Below, piece by piece: positions 46,106 through 59,199 of a stretch of 64,000 bases of DNA. Numbering within the stretch: position 1 is the stretch's first letter; each line of letters opens with the position of its first letter. Source of the stretch: Delphinus delphis (lineage: Eukaryota; Chordata; Mammalia; Artiodactyla; Delphinidae). The stretch lies in contig NC_082695.1 in NCBI RefSeq assembly GCF_949987515.2, positions 88,866,104-88,930,103 on the forward strand. The letters run 5' to 3'. The notes beneath the pieces were generated by a model. The model searched no databases. It was not told the origin of the DNA and saw nothing but the letters and a program-made list of their open reading frames with translations. The position numbers and the translations under genes are program-made.

Positions 46106-48383
46106 AGACTCAGTATAATCTTACATGCTCCAGGACACAGGGCAGGAGCAGTAATTTGAAAGGAGGCTGGGTCACACCCACCTGCTGATCTCAGAGCGCC
46201 CCCTGGAGTGGCAGGAGGCATCTGCAGCTCACCCTGGGGACACAGACGCTGGTGGCAGCCACCTTGGGGAACTCATCCTACCACATGGACACCCGTGATG
46301 GAAAGTGCTGTTTTTGAATTCTCCCTATAGCTTATCAGCTTCAGGACCCAGCCCTGCCCCGCCCAGCAGCCTGCAGGCACCAGTACTGGGAGGCCTCAGG
46401 ATAAGCGACTAGCCAGGCAGGGACACAGCCCCACCCCCACCAGCAGGCAGGCTGCCTTAAGACCCCTCCCAGCCCCCAGCCACTCCTGCCGACAGCCCCG
46501 CCCACCAGAGGGCCTAGGCCCTGGCACCACACCCTGGAACTAGATGCAAGACCCCCACGGCCTTGCCAGAGGGGGTCTTGGATCTAGCCAGAGACTAGAG
46601 ACTAGATCCACAGCCAGAGACTGCAGGACCCAGCTCTGCCTACCAGTGGGTAAGTACCAGCCCCAGAACCCCCTGGGCCCCCAGCCCTGACCAGAAGCAG
46701 GCAGACACCAGCCCCAGGACCACTGCAGCCAGAGACTCCAGGACCAAGCTTCACCCACCAGTGGGTGGTCGCTGGCCCGAGGATCCCTGCCGCTTGCCTT
46801 TTCAGGTGTCAGGCGACATGTCAGCAGGCTGGCAACAGTATCAGGACACCCCAGGACTCAGCCCCGCCCACCAGTGGGACGACACCAGCTGTAGGACCCC
46901 AAGGACCCTTCAGCCAGAGGCCTTGGGACCTGGCTTCACCAAGCAGTGAGCTGGAAGTAGCCCATGGACCCCCCAGTCCCCAGAATCACCCACCAGAAAG
47001 CCAGACCAGCTCTGAGATAACCTTAGAATCCTCAGCTAGCTGCCCAGGGATACAGTGGGCCAGCACCAGCCTTGGGATACTGTAGAACCCACAGCCAGCC
47101 ATGTCAGGAGCAGGACCCACCCACCAACAGGCCAACACTAGATCCAGGAACCCCGGTTCCGCAGCCATCTGTGCCAGAACCAGGCTCTGCCCAACGGTGA
47201 GCACCAGATCTGGGACCACCCTGGGTTCTGCAGCCAGCCACCTTGTGACCTTGTCCTGCCAACCAGAGGCCAGCAGCCTCCGCACAAGGCAGGGCCTGGC
47301 AAACAACCAGACGGGGCCAGCTGCACCTACCAGACTGCCCACAATAGTCATCCTGCCACAACAGAAGGACCAGCGCAGCCCTCATATAGCCCTAGAGCAA
47401 ACAGCTCTGGTGACTAGAGGGCAGTGTGCCGCAGGGAACATAGGACATCTCCTAAAAAAGACTACTTCTCTAAGATCAGGAAATGCAACCAACGTATGAG
47501 ACACGCAGAAATAAAAACAGCAAAATAGGTAAAATGAGGCAACAGAGGAACATGTTCCAAATGAAAAAACCCCGAAGAACTAAGAGAAGTGGAGATAAGC
47601 AATCTACCCAATAAATAGATCAAGGTAATGATCATAAAGATAATCAAAGAACTTGATATAAGAATGGATGAGCAGAGTAAAAAGTTAGAAGTTTTTAACA
47701 AAGAGTAAAAAAAACAGAAGGACCAGAGACAAAGAATACGATATCTAAAATGAAAAATATACTAGAAGGAATCAATAGCAGATTAAATGATGCAGAAGAA
47801 TGGATCAGCTAGCTGGAAGATAGAGTAGTGGAAACCACTGAAGCTGAACAGAAAAATGAATGAAAAGAAATGAGGACAGTTTAAGAGACCTCTGGGACAA
47901 CATCAAGTATACTAGCTTTCTCATTATAGGGGTTCCCAGAAAGAGGAGAGAGAGAGAAAGGGGCAGAGAACATATTTGAAGACATACTAGCTGAAAACTT
48001 CCGTAACCTAGGAAAGGAAACAGACGTCCAGGTCCAGGAGGTAGAGAGTCCTAAGCAGGATCAATGCAAATAGGACCACACCAAGATACATTGTAATTAA
48101 AATGGCAGAAATTAAGATAAAGAGAGAATATTAACTGCAGCAAGGGAAAAGCAACAAGTTACATACAAGGGAACTCCAGTAAGGCTAACAACTGACTTTT
48201 CAGCAGAAACTCTGCAAACCAGAAGGGAGTGGCACCATATATTTAAGGTGATGAAAGGCAAAAACCTACAACCAAGAATACTCTGTTTGGCAAGGCTCTC
48301 GTTCAGATCTGATGGAGAGGTCAAAAGGTTTACAGCTAAGCAAAAGCTAAAAGAGTTCAGCACCATGAAACCAGCCTTACAAG

Positions 48384-48620
48384 AAATGTTACAGGGGGGG
48401 CCTCCTTGGTGGCGCAGTGGTCAAGAGTCCGCCTGCCGATGCGGGGGGCGTGGGTTCGTGCCCCGGTCTGGGAAGATCCCACATGCCACGGAGCAGCTGG
48501 GCCCGTGAGTCATGGCCGCTGGGCCTGCGTGTCTGGAGCCTGTGCTCCGCAACGGGAGAGGCCACAACAGTGAGAGGCCTGCGTACCGCAAAAAAAAAAA
48601 AAAAAAAAAAAAAAATGTTA
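48384..48620 (+). mobile_element. CHR SINE in L1, with TSD and long A-tail
   Basis: The plus-oriented SINE (48394-48612) shows TTGGTGGCGCAGTGGTCAAG, the tRNA block GGGTTCGTGCCCC and an A-tail of over 20. AAATGTTA before (48384-48391) and after (48613-48620) is the target-site duplication. Confidence 0.94.
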
Positions 48621-51550
48621 AAGGGACTTCTTTAAGCAAAGAAGAAAAGGCCACAACTGGAAACATGGAAACTATGAAAGGAAAAAGCTCATCAGTAAAA
48701 GCAAGTATACAGTAAAGGTAGCAAACCTACCATGTACAAAGGTAGTAAGAAGGTTACAAGACAAAAGTAGTAAATCACCTATATCTGCAATAAGTAGTTA
48801 AGGGCTACAAAAACAAAACAAAATGTAAAATATAATATCAAAACAGTTAATTGTGAGGGGAGGGGAGTAAAAATGCAGGGTTGTTTACATGTGTTTGAAA
48901 TTACAAGATCAGCAACTTACCGTCCCTCATGGTAACAACAAACCAAAAATCTATAATAGATACACACAAAAGAGAGAAGTTTCTAAACATAACACTAAAG
49001 ATAGTCATCAAATCACAAGACGAGAATAAAAGAAGAAAGTATCAAAAAAGGACTACAAAACAAACAACTAAAATGGCAATAAGTATGTACCTATCAATAA
49101 TTACTCTCAATGTAAATGGACTAAATGCTCCAATCAAAAGATACAGAATGGCTGTATATGGATACAAAAACAAGAGCCATGTATATGCTGCCTACAAGAG
49201 ACTCACTTCAGATCTAAAGAGACACGCAGATTGAAAGTCAGGGGATGGACAAAAGTTATTCCATGCAAATGGAAATGAAAATAAAGCCAGGGTAACAATA
49301 CTTACATCAGACAAAACAGACTTTAAAACGAAGACTGTAACAAGTAACAAAGGACTTTACATATTGATCAAGGGATCACCCAAGAAAAAGATATAACAAC
49401 TGTAGATATATATGTACCCAACAGAGCAGCACCTCAATACATAAAGCAAATATTAACAGATATAAAGGGAGAAATTGACAGTAGCACAATAATAGTGAGG
49501 GACTTGAACATCCCACTACCATCAACAAACAGATCATCCAGACAAAATCAATAAGGAAACTGGTCTTAAATGACACATTAGACCAGATGGACTTTTATAT
49601 ATATATATTCCATCCAAAAGCATCAGAATATACATTCTTTTCAAGTGCACGTGGAACATTCTTCAGGGTAGATCACATGCTGGGCCACAAAGAAGTCTCG
49701 GTAAGTTTAAGAAATCATATCAAGCATCTTTTCCAACCACGATGCTGTGAGACGAGAAAATCAACTACAAGAAAAAAAGTGCAAAAAACAAAACCACGTG
49801 GAGGCTAAACAACACTCAACAACCAATGGATCACTGCAAAAATCCAAGGAGAGATTAAAACACATCTGGACATAAATGGAAACGAAAACACAATGACCCA
49901 AAATCTATGGGACATGGCAAACACAGGTCTAAGAGGGAAGTTTACAGTGATACAAGCCTACCTCAGGAAACAAGAAAAATCTCAAACAGCCTAACCGTAC
50001 ATCTAAAGGAACTAGAAAAAGAACAAACAAAACCCAAAGTTAGTAGAAGAAATAATAAAGATCAGAAGAAATAAGCGAAATAGAGACTTAAAAAAATAGA
50101 AAAGATCAATCAAACTAGGAGCTGCTTCTCTGAAAAGATAAACAAAATTGGTAAAACCTTCAGCAAGACTCATCAGGAAAAAGAGAGGACCCAAATCAAT
50201 GATATCAGAAATGAAAAAGTTACAACTGACACCAGAGAAAAACAAAGGATCATAAAGAGATTACTATGAACAGCTGTATGCAAAGAAAATGGACAGCCAA
50301 GAATAAATGGACAAATTCCTAGAAGTGTACAATCTGCAAAGACTGAACCAGGAAGAAACAGAAAATATGAACAGACCAATTACCAGTAATGGAATTGTTG
50401 GAGGTTTTTTGATTACTAATTCAAACAAAAGTCCAGGACCAGATGGCTTCACAGGTGAATTCTACCAAACCTTTAGAGAAGAGTTAACACCTATCATTCT
50501 CAAACTGTTCCAAAAAATTGCAGAGGAAGGAACACTTTCAAATTTGTCCTATAAGGGCAGCATCACCCTGATACCAAAATCAAAACCAGACAGAGCTATC
50601 AAACAAAAAAGAAATTTATAGGCCAATATCACTGATGAACATAGACACAAAAATTCTCAACAAATTATTAGCAAACCAAATCCAACAATGTATTAAAAGG
50701 ATCCTACACCATGATTAAATGGGGTACATAGGATGGTTCAACACCCACAAATCAATCAGTGTGATATACCACTTTCACAAATTGAAGAATAAAAATCATA
50801 TGATCGTCTCAATAGATGCAGAAAAAGCTTTTGACAAAATTCAACAGCCATTTATGATAAAAAACTCTCTACAGTGGGTGTAAAGAGAACCTACCTCAAC
50901 ATAAGCAAGGTCATATAGGATAAGCCCACCGCTAACATCTTACTCAACGGTCAAAAGCTCAAAGCATTTTCACTAAGATTAGGTGCAAGACACCATCGCC
51001 AATTCTCACCGCTTATATTCAGCACAGTACTGGATGTCCTGCCCACATCAGTCAGACCAGAAAAAGGAAGAAAAGGAAACCAAATTGGAGAAGAAATAAA
51101 ACTGTCACTACTTACAGATGACATGATACTATACACAGAAAATCCTACAGATGCCACCAAAAGACTACTAGAGCTCATCAACTAATTCAGTGAAGGTGTA
51201 GGATACAGTTAATAGACAGAAGTCTGTTGCAGGTCTATACACTAACAATGAACTATCGGAAAGAGAAGTTAAGCAAACAGTCCCATTTATAAGCATATGA
51301 AAAAAGAATACATAGGAATAGATCTAACTAAGGAGGTAAAAGACCCGTGCTTGGAAAATTAGAAGACACTAATGAAAGAAACTGAAGATGACACAAAGAG
51401 AAGGAAAGATGTACTGTGCTCTGGATTAGATCAGTATTATTAAAATGACCACACTGCTCAAGGCAATCTGCGGATTTAATGCAGTCCCTACCAAAATACC
51501 CATGAGACTTTTCACAGAACTAGAACAAATAATTTACAACTATATATGGA

Positions 51551-51745
51551 GGGACTTCCCCGGTGGTCCAGTGGGCAAGACTCTGCACTCCCAATGCAGG
51601 GGGCCTGGGTTTGATCCCTGGTCAGGGAACTAGATCCCACATGCATGCTGCAACTAAGATCCTGCCTGCCACGACTAAAGATCCCACGTGCTGCAACTAA
51701 AGATCCCATGTGCCGCAACTAAGACCTGGTGCAGCCAAATACATA
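51551..51745 (+). mobile_element. tRNA-derived SINE in L1 ORF2
   Basis: GGGACTTCCCCGGTGGTCCA, GGGTTTGATCCCTGGTCAGG and repeated GCAACTAAGATCC-type modules mark a plus-oriented SINE of the longer family. It merges into a microsatellite. Confidence 0.9.
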
Positions 51746-51759
51746 TGTATGTATGTGTA

Positions 51760-51799
<40 letters not shown>

Positions 51800-51800
51800 A
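51741..51800. repeat. (GT)n microsatellite
   Basis: ATGTATGTATGTGTATTTGT is followed by an uninterrupted GT run and TATATATA. It arose at the 3' tail of the SINE, a common place for microsatellite birth. Confidence 0.95.
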
Positions 51801-53350
51801 ACACGAAAGACCCTGAACAGCCAAAACAATCTTGAGGAAGAACAGAGCTGGAGGAATCAGGCTCCTGACTTCAGACTATTATAACCTACAGTCATCAAAA
51901 CAGTATGGTAGGGGCACAAAAACAGACACATAGAGCAGTGAAACAGAATAAAAAGCTCAGAAATAAACCCATATGCTTATGGTCAATTTATCTATAACAA
52001 AGGAGGCAAGAATACACAATGGGGAAAAGACAGTCTCTTCAGTAAGCAGTGCTGGGAAACCTGGACAGCTACACGTGTAAAAGAACGAAAGTAGAACATT
52101 TTCTCACACTATATAAAAAAATAAACTCAAAATGGATTAAAGACCCAGATGTAAGACCAGAAACCATAAAAATCTTGGAAGAAAACATAGGTAGAACACT
52201 CCTTGACATAAATTGTAGCAATAATTTTTTGGATCTGTCCCCTAAGGCAAAGGAAAGAAAAGCAAAAACAAAGCAATGGGACACCATTAAACTACAAGGG
52301 TTTTGCACCGCAAAGAAAACCATTGACAAAATAAAAAGACAGCCGACTGAACAGGAGAAAATATTTGCAAATGATATGATTGATAAGGGGTTAATATCCA
52401 AAATATATAAACAGCTCACAGAACTCAATAAAAAACAAACAACCTTTTAAAAAATGGGCATCAGACCTGCATAGGCACTTTTCCAAAGAAGACATACCGA
52501 TGGCCAACAGGCACGTGAATAGATGCTAAACATCACTTATCATCAGAGAAATGCAAATCAAAACCACGATAAGAGAGCACCTCACACTTGTCAGAATGGC
52601 TATCGTCAAAAAAATCGCAAATAACAAATGTTGGTGAGGATGTGGAGAAAAGGGAACCAGTGTTCACTGTTGGTGGGAATGTATATTGGTGCAGCCACTG
52701 AGCAAAACACTACGGATTTTCCTCAATAAACTAAAAATAGAACTACCATGTGATCCAGCAATTCAACTCCCAGGCATATATCCGAAGAAAACAAAAATAT
52801 TAACTTGAAAAGATACGTGCATCCCAATGTTCACTGCAGCATTATTTACAATAGTCACAATATGGAAGCAACCTAAGTGTCCATCAACAGATGAATGGAT
52901 AAACAAGATGTGGTATATATATTCAATGGAATATTACTCAGCCACAAAAAGAATGAAAATTTGCCATTTGCAACCACATGAATGGATGTAGAGAATATTA
53001 TGCTTAGTGAAATAAGTCAGACAGAGAAAGACAAATACTGTATGTTCTCACTTTATGTGGAATCTAAAGAATGAAACAAACTAATGTATATAACAAAACA
53101 GAAACAGATTTACAGAGTAGAGAACAAAATAGTCGTTACCAGTGAGGAGGAAGAGGGGCAAGATGGGAGAGGGGATTAAGAGGCGCAAATGACTATGCAT
53201 GAAATAAACTACAAGGATATATTGTAAAACACAGGGAAAATATCCGGTATTTTATAATAACTTTAAATGGAGTACAACCTATAAAAATTTTGAACCACTA
53301 TGTTGTATACCTGAAACTAATATAATTTTGTAAATCAACCATGTAAAAAA

Positions 53351-54578
53351 TATATTTACATATACATGAAGCAAAAGTTGACAGAATTCAAGGGAGAAAG
53401 AGACAGTTCTTAGGAGTAGTTGGACTTCAGTACCCCACTCCTAAAAGTGGATACAATGACTGGACAGAAGTAAGGAACTAGAGGACGTAACACAATAAAC
53501 CAATGAGATCTAACAGACACACACAGAGCACTCCACCCAACAGCATAGAGAGTCTATTCAAGTACACACGGGACTTTTTCCAGGGTAGACCATATACTAG
53601 GCCACAAATTACTTCTCAGTAGATTGAATAAGACAGATATCACAGAAATTATCTTCTCTGATAACAAGAGGATGAAGTTAGAAATCAGTAACATAAAGAA
53701 AACTGAAAAATTCACAAAAATGTGTACCTAAACAGCACAGTTTTAAACAAGAAATGGATCAAAGAAGAAATTACATGGGAAATTAGAAAATACTTAGAGA
53801 TGAATAAAAATGAAAACACAACATACCAAAACTTAAGGGTCACAGCAAAGGCAGTGCTAAGGGGAAAATTTATAGTTATATGCTTGCATTAAAAACCAAG
53901 AGATCTCAAATCTACAACCTAATTTTACAACTAGGAACTAGAAGAATAAGGACAAAATAAACCCAAAGCTAGCAGAAGGAAGGAAATAATAAAGATTAGA
54001 GCAGAGATAAATGAAATAGAGAACAGAAAAACAATAGAGAAAAATCAATACAACAAAAAATTTGTTCTTCAAAAAGCTTAACGAAATTGACAAACCCTAG
54101 CTAGGTGAACTAGGAAAAAAGACAGAAGATTCAAATTATTAAAATCAGAAACGACTGTGGGGCATTACAACCATTTCTACAGGGGAAAAAAAAGGATTTT
54201 AAGAGAGTATTACAACTGCACACCAACAAATTGGAAAACCTAGATGAAATGGACAAATTCCTAGAAACACCAAACCTACCCAGACTAAATTATGAAGAGA
54301 TGGAAAATCTGAATAGTCCTATAACTAGTAAGGAGATTATACCAGTAGTCCAATTTCTTCCCACAAGGAAAAGCCCTGGACTTGATGTGTTCACTGGTGA
54401 ATTCTACTAAACATTTAAAGAAGAACTAATACCCAATCCTTCTCAAACTTCTCCCAAAATTCAAGAGGAGGGAAACTTTCCACCTCATTCTATGAGGACT
54501 GCATAACCCTGACAAAGCCAGACAAACACACTAAGAGGAAAGAAAACTACAGACCAATATCCCTCATGAACATCCTGG
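53351..54578 (+). repeat. Old L1M ORF2 fragment
   Basis: The sequence starts in the ORF2 endonuclease region (GTAGTTGGACTTCAGTACCC) and runs to the early RT region (CAGACCAATATCCCTCATGA near 54560), then stops. It is more diverged than the adjoining L1 and truncated at both ends. Confidence 0.8.
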
Positions 54579-56530
54579 GCAATTCCAAGTGTGAAGGATT
54601 TGGGGTGGGGTGAGGGGGCGGGCGGATGCTCTGAGCGGCAGCATCCGGTCCTCCACAGCCCAGAGCATCCTCTCCCCGGACTCAGGACCTGCGCTGTGAT
54701 TCCATCAGAGCCGCTGGCCTTTCAGCCCCCCCCATTCCCCCAGGCTCCCTTCCCCGCGTCCCTAGGCTGGGTGGCCCCAGGGCAGTGGGCACTCCAGGCG
54801 CGGTCACCGGAGGGAGGCCCAAGGGCTGCGTCCCTGTGCGTCCACCCAGGACTCGGGGGACAGAGGACAGCAGGGCTCCCCACATACACAGGTGGACGAG
54901 GCCCCCGCACGAGACGGGGTGGGCTTCTGCCTCCCGAGGGAGGGGGGGAATGCCCACCTGCCCACCCTACTCCGGGTTCACCGACGTCACACAAACCGCA
55001 GGACGACCCCGAGGGTGGTGAGCGGAAGGCGGCCCCAGGACCGTGGCCCCAGGGACCACTTGCTGTCCAGTGCCTGGGTTTTCTGTTTCCAAGGCCGCAG
55101 CCTGAGACGCCAGTGTGCACAGACCCCGAAGCCTAGCAAAACCGCTCTTTCCACCCGAAGCACCACGAAGGGGCAGCCTGAAGAGACAGCACTTTTAGGA
55201 ATCTCTTCCCAGTCCAAGTCCAACAGCGAAAAACGCCGCTTTACCCGCATCCGACAGCAAAGGCGGAGGGAGGAGCCCCCCCAGCCCCCAGGCCGGAGAA
55301 GCCCCCGCAGGTCGGTGAAGGCCGAGCCCGGAGGCTGGATGTCCACCCTGGGCGGGGGCGTCAGAACAGGACCCGCCCAGGGTCAGCTGCAAGTCCAATC
55401 CAATGTCCTAATGTAGGCGGGTTAAAAGGACGGAGGAGCCACTCAGACATAAATCAGAGGAAAGCAGAAGCTGCGCTGATAGGTAACGTATACCTCGGGC
55501 AGAGGGACAGACGGGCCACACGCAAGACGGTCCAGCCGGGAAGCCCCAAGTGCCCCAGCGGGGCCGCAGCGGGGCGGAGCAAACCAACAGAACGAAAACC
55601 GAGCAAAACGCCCTAGAAGAGCTGCAGGAGAAACCGACAAGTCCCGTCACAGCTGGAGACTCGCCCTCAACCCTCCTGACCCAGCACAGGACCCAGCAGG
55701 ACAGCCTCTGGGGACAGCTCACGGGGGGGACACCCACTCTTCCAAGCGCCCAAGAGCTCCGTGCCGGGACGGCCGCGCCCGACCTCAACAAACTCTTCAC
55801 ACCTGGAGTCACACCGGGTGTGCGATCAAAGCAGAGATCAGCACTGGGGAGGCCACGGGAGGGTCTCCAAACGCTGGGGAGATAATCCAAGGTAAATGGC
55901 CGTCTCTAAGGAGAAAACCCGGCACTGGCTGGAGTGGAAAGGAAGCGCAGCCGTCCAAGCACATGAGACGGGGCGGCTGGGATGGCCTGGGGGGAGAGGA
56001 GTGCGGGGTGCAGGGACGGGAGAGGCACCCAGAACACGTCAGACAAGGGGAGCAGCCTCTGGTCAGCAGTCAGGGCCCACACCGGAAGGAAGGAAGGAAG
56101 GGATAAAGAGAAGAAGTGACTCAACAAGCCTGAAAACAACAGAGAAAATCCATGACGCTAGGAGCCGAGTCCGTCACAGTCTGATGGGGGCGCTGTCACC
56201 CTGTGGTCCTGGGCCCTTGCCCTGGGCCGCGTCCCCATGTGCGCTCCAGGCCTGCTGGGGCTCACGCACCATCGCGCCGCACCCCCCCGCCCCCCGCGCT
56301 CAGCTGCCTGAGCGGGTCCTCCACAGCTCTCCTCCCTACCTGCCTTACATGCTCTTGACACGTTCACCCCACCGTCATGCCAAGTCCAAACTACAGCAAC
56401 CGCACGTCCCCCCTCCTCTGGAACCCAAACCCTTCAGACTCCAAGGGCATCCCCTCCATGACGTGTTCCCTTCTGGTCTAGAGGGCTCCAGCTTTCCACT
56501 CTCCTGTCTGAGTGTTTTTTGAAGGGTCCG
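54579..56530. other. GC-rich intronic block, no gene recognised
   Basis: This GC-rich block with scattered CpGs has overlapping open frames on both strands (up to 208 residues on plus at 55896-56522, 181 on plus at 54591-55136, 160 on minus at 55408-55890). None contains a domain I recognise, and the frames overlap antisense ones, as expected of GC-rich non-coding DNA. Confidence 0.45.
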
Positions 56531-59199
56531 TACTGTCCCCACTAGTGTCGTGTGTGAGTGTTGTTCAGCGTCAGAGCACAGAACCACTGGTCCTGGGCCT
56601 CCCCAGACCCTAACAGAGAGGACAGGTATGAGGGGGCCTCGCTGGCCCACAGACAACAATATAAAAATCCCAGCCAACTTCACGCTGATAAATGTTTTTA
56701 ATGGTGTTGAATGACTAACCTCTAGGAAGTTGCCAGAAACCATCATTTATCATTGCTACTTACTTCCTGAGTGAAAAAGCTACCCCTGTCACCATCTGGA
56801 CGTGGAAACAAATGCTGTGACGCTTCCGCTTGTATTTTTCCTTCTGAAATGAAGGCAGGCCCGCCTGCAATGCTGCCCACACAACACAGCCTCGCTACCT
56901 GAGGCCGTACGGCCAGGGGGGCACTAGGCCACACGCCGCCCAAGCGTCACCGCTGTGCCCCTCCACCCAGGGGCGCCCACCCCAAACGAAACAAGCCCAG
57001 GAGCGCGACTGCGAGGTCTTTCCGCAGCAGTCCTGGCCCCGTGCCCTGGATAACCCAAGGAGGCAACACAGCCTGGGCCACCTGTGTGCGGACGGACGCC
57101 CCTGCTGATCTGACCTGCCTCCCCAGCCTGCAGGCATGAGGAGGACTCCTCAGCTTGGTGGAATGTTCTGGAATTAGATATTTTTTGAGAAGGGCGGAGC
57201 GCTGGCAGGAAGGCCTCAGAGCTGCACCCTCTCGGCATGGGTGAACTATTAGTGTGTTCAGGGCTGGAAGTCGTAGCTGGCGTGCTCAGTCACTGATGAA
57301 AACGTAGTTCAGGAAATGGGAGATTTTCCCATTTGTTGTTAAGTATTTCTCATATTTGCCTAACCATAAGTCAGAAAGTGCCTGTAAGAAAAAGCAGCCC
57401 TTACTTCCAAATAATACGCCACAGGTTTTTTGTTCAAACCGCTGGCAATTCCATCCGGGAAGCGTATCAGCCGGGTACGGTTACTTCCTTAATGACCCTG
57501 ACATTTTGGACACAGTTTTTGTTTTGACACCTTCCCGTGAACATGTTATTGTTATACACTAGTTTTTCAACATTAAGGTTGTCAGTCTGTTTCAAATGAT
57601 AAAATTCTCACGCTGAACCAGATGAATGTTTGAAACTGAATCTCGGTGTTATCAAACTGAAGGCACACAGCTACACACACCACCCCCTCCTTCAGAATCC
57701 AAAGAGTTCAATACGTTTATCGTAAGCAATTAATTACAATCTCCCTGGTCAGGGCAGGGCCTGGAACCACGCTTCCACCGTGAGGTTTAATTAGCTGCCA
57801 GATGAGAAAACACAGCTGCTCAGTGGCCGCTTATTATTTACAAACAAAACAGGATTTTCCATTTTCTGCTAAATGTCCTCAGTAGAGATCATCAGACGAG
57901 TGGGAGGAAACTTGCTTATTTCAGCCCATTCTCTTCTTGCAGCCACATGTGATGATTTACAAGCCTGTTCCCATCTTCTTGGTGACCTTGGAGAAGCGAC
58001 CAGGAGTGTGAGGTGAGGGCTGCAGGCCCACGGCCAGAGGGGGCGGCCGCCTCGTGGGTCCTGATCACACTGTTAGCCAGACCGGGTCCCGGCTGCAGCA
58101 CCTTCTTGCCTTTCTCCATCTGCTGGCGAGGAGGCCTGCTCACCTCTGGGGATGGCAGGGGAAGCGGGAAGGGGGTTAGCCGGTGGGGCTGGAGCCTGGA
58201 GGCTGACCCGGTCCCCTCTCTACCACTTGGCCTCCTTCCTTTGAGAAGGGGACACAGACACTGGAAGGCCCAGCATCTGACCCTGATCATGCTGGCTGAG
58301 AGCTGACACTCCATGCTGACCCTACCCTGTGTGCCCAGCTGCCCTGGTTTATTTAGCAGTGCCTCCAAAGGAGTGTCAGCAAATCTAAAGGGCACCAAGG
58401 CACCATACCGGGTGCTCAGTCCTTCCAGCGAAGACCCTGTCCAAAGTGAGCAGCTACATCTGGGGACCTCATGGGCCCTGTGGCTGTCAAGGAGCAGAGG
58501 ACATTCTGTTGTGTGGTTCCCTTCCTGGGAGTGCCCTGTCTACCGGGAAACACGTATGAACACGCACGGAAGCACGAAGACACGGGGACCTGGGGGCAGG
58601 GCAGTAAGCCTGGGTCCAGGGGCCCTGAGAAGTGCCCCCTGGAGGGTGGGACGGGGTCCAGAAAGGCCTGGGGGAGGCGGGTCCTGAGTGGAGCCTTCAC
58701 CACATTCCCGGGGGCTGGGAGAGGATGCTGGTGAGAATCGGGTAGGAGTGACCCTGTCCTTTGCTTTGTCCAGCACAGATCCCCTCTCTGGAAGGGAGGC
58801 GTCTCAGATCCCTGAAACTATAGTGGCTCAGGCAATTATGGAGACCGAGAAGTCGCACCATCTGCTGTCTGCAAGCTGGAGGCCCAGGTGAGCCAGCAGT
58901 GACCCAGGAGCACTGATGTCAAAGGGCAAAGAGGACGATGCCCCAGCCCAGCAGAAAGAGGGAGAATTCTCCCTCCTCCACCGTTTTGTTCCATCCAGGC
59001 CTCCGGGGACTGAATGCAGCCCAGCCTACTTCACTCAGTCTATTGACTCGAATGCTCACCTTTTCCGGAAACGCTCCGAAATGCCCACCCTCTGGGCCCC
59101 GTGGCCTGGCCAGGCTGGCACATGCAGCCAGCCGTCGACGTCTCCTCCAGGCTCGGGGACCCCTGTCCTCCTTTCTCAGGTGTGGCTGGCGGGGACTCG
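56531..59199. other. Intron, no gene recognised
   Basis: Mixed composition; frames of 60-168 residues occur on both strands without recognisable domains. No SINE or L1 piece was seen, which makes it the longest apparently repeat-free stretch in this intron. Confidence 0.45.

Larger units (their letters stand above)
46106..53350 (+). mobile_element. Older plus-strand L1 (degraded, two SINEs inserted)
   Basis: Parts in order: a GC-rich 5' UTR (about 46106-47480) with loose tandem repeats around CCCAGCTCTGCCTACCAGTG-type text, ORF1 (about 47560-48390, with frame breaks), a CHR SINE at 48394-48612, spacer, ORF2 from about 49073 (ISMYLSIITLNVNGLNAPIK) to about 52810, and a 3' UTR ending with GAAACTAATATAATTTTGTA near 53345. 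A second SINE plus a GT microsatellite sits at 51551-51800. Stops and indels are frequent, more than in the L1 at 39.9-46.1 kb. Its RT motif reads TDDMILY (near 51115), so the Asp pair remains, but the frame is broken. Confidence 0.87.

Noticed and set aside
46190..46212. CTCF-like GCGCCCCCTGGAGTGG
   Set aside because: Spacing differs from the CTCF consensus by about two bases, and it lies in L1 5' UTR.
55896..56522. 208-residue plus-strand frame as a gene
   Set aside because: No domain, low-complexity Pro/Arg/Ser-rich text, GC-rich setting, overlapping antisense frames.
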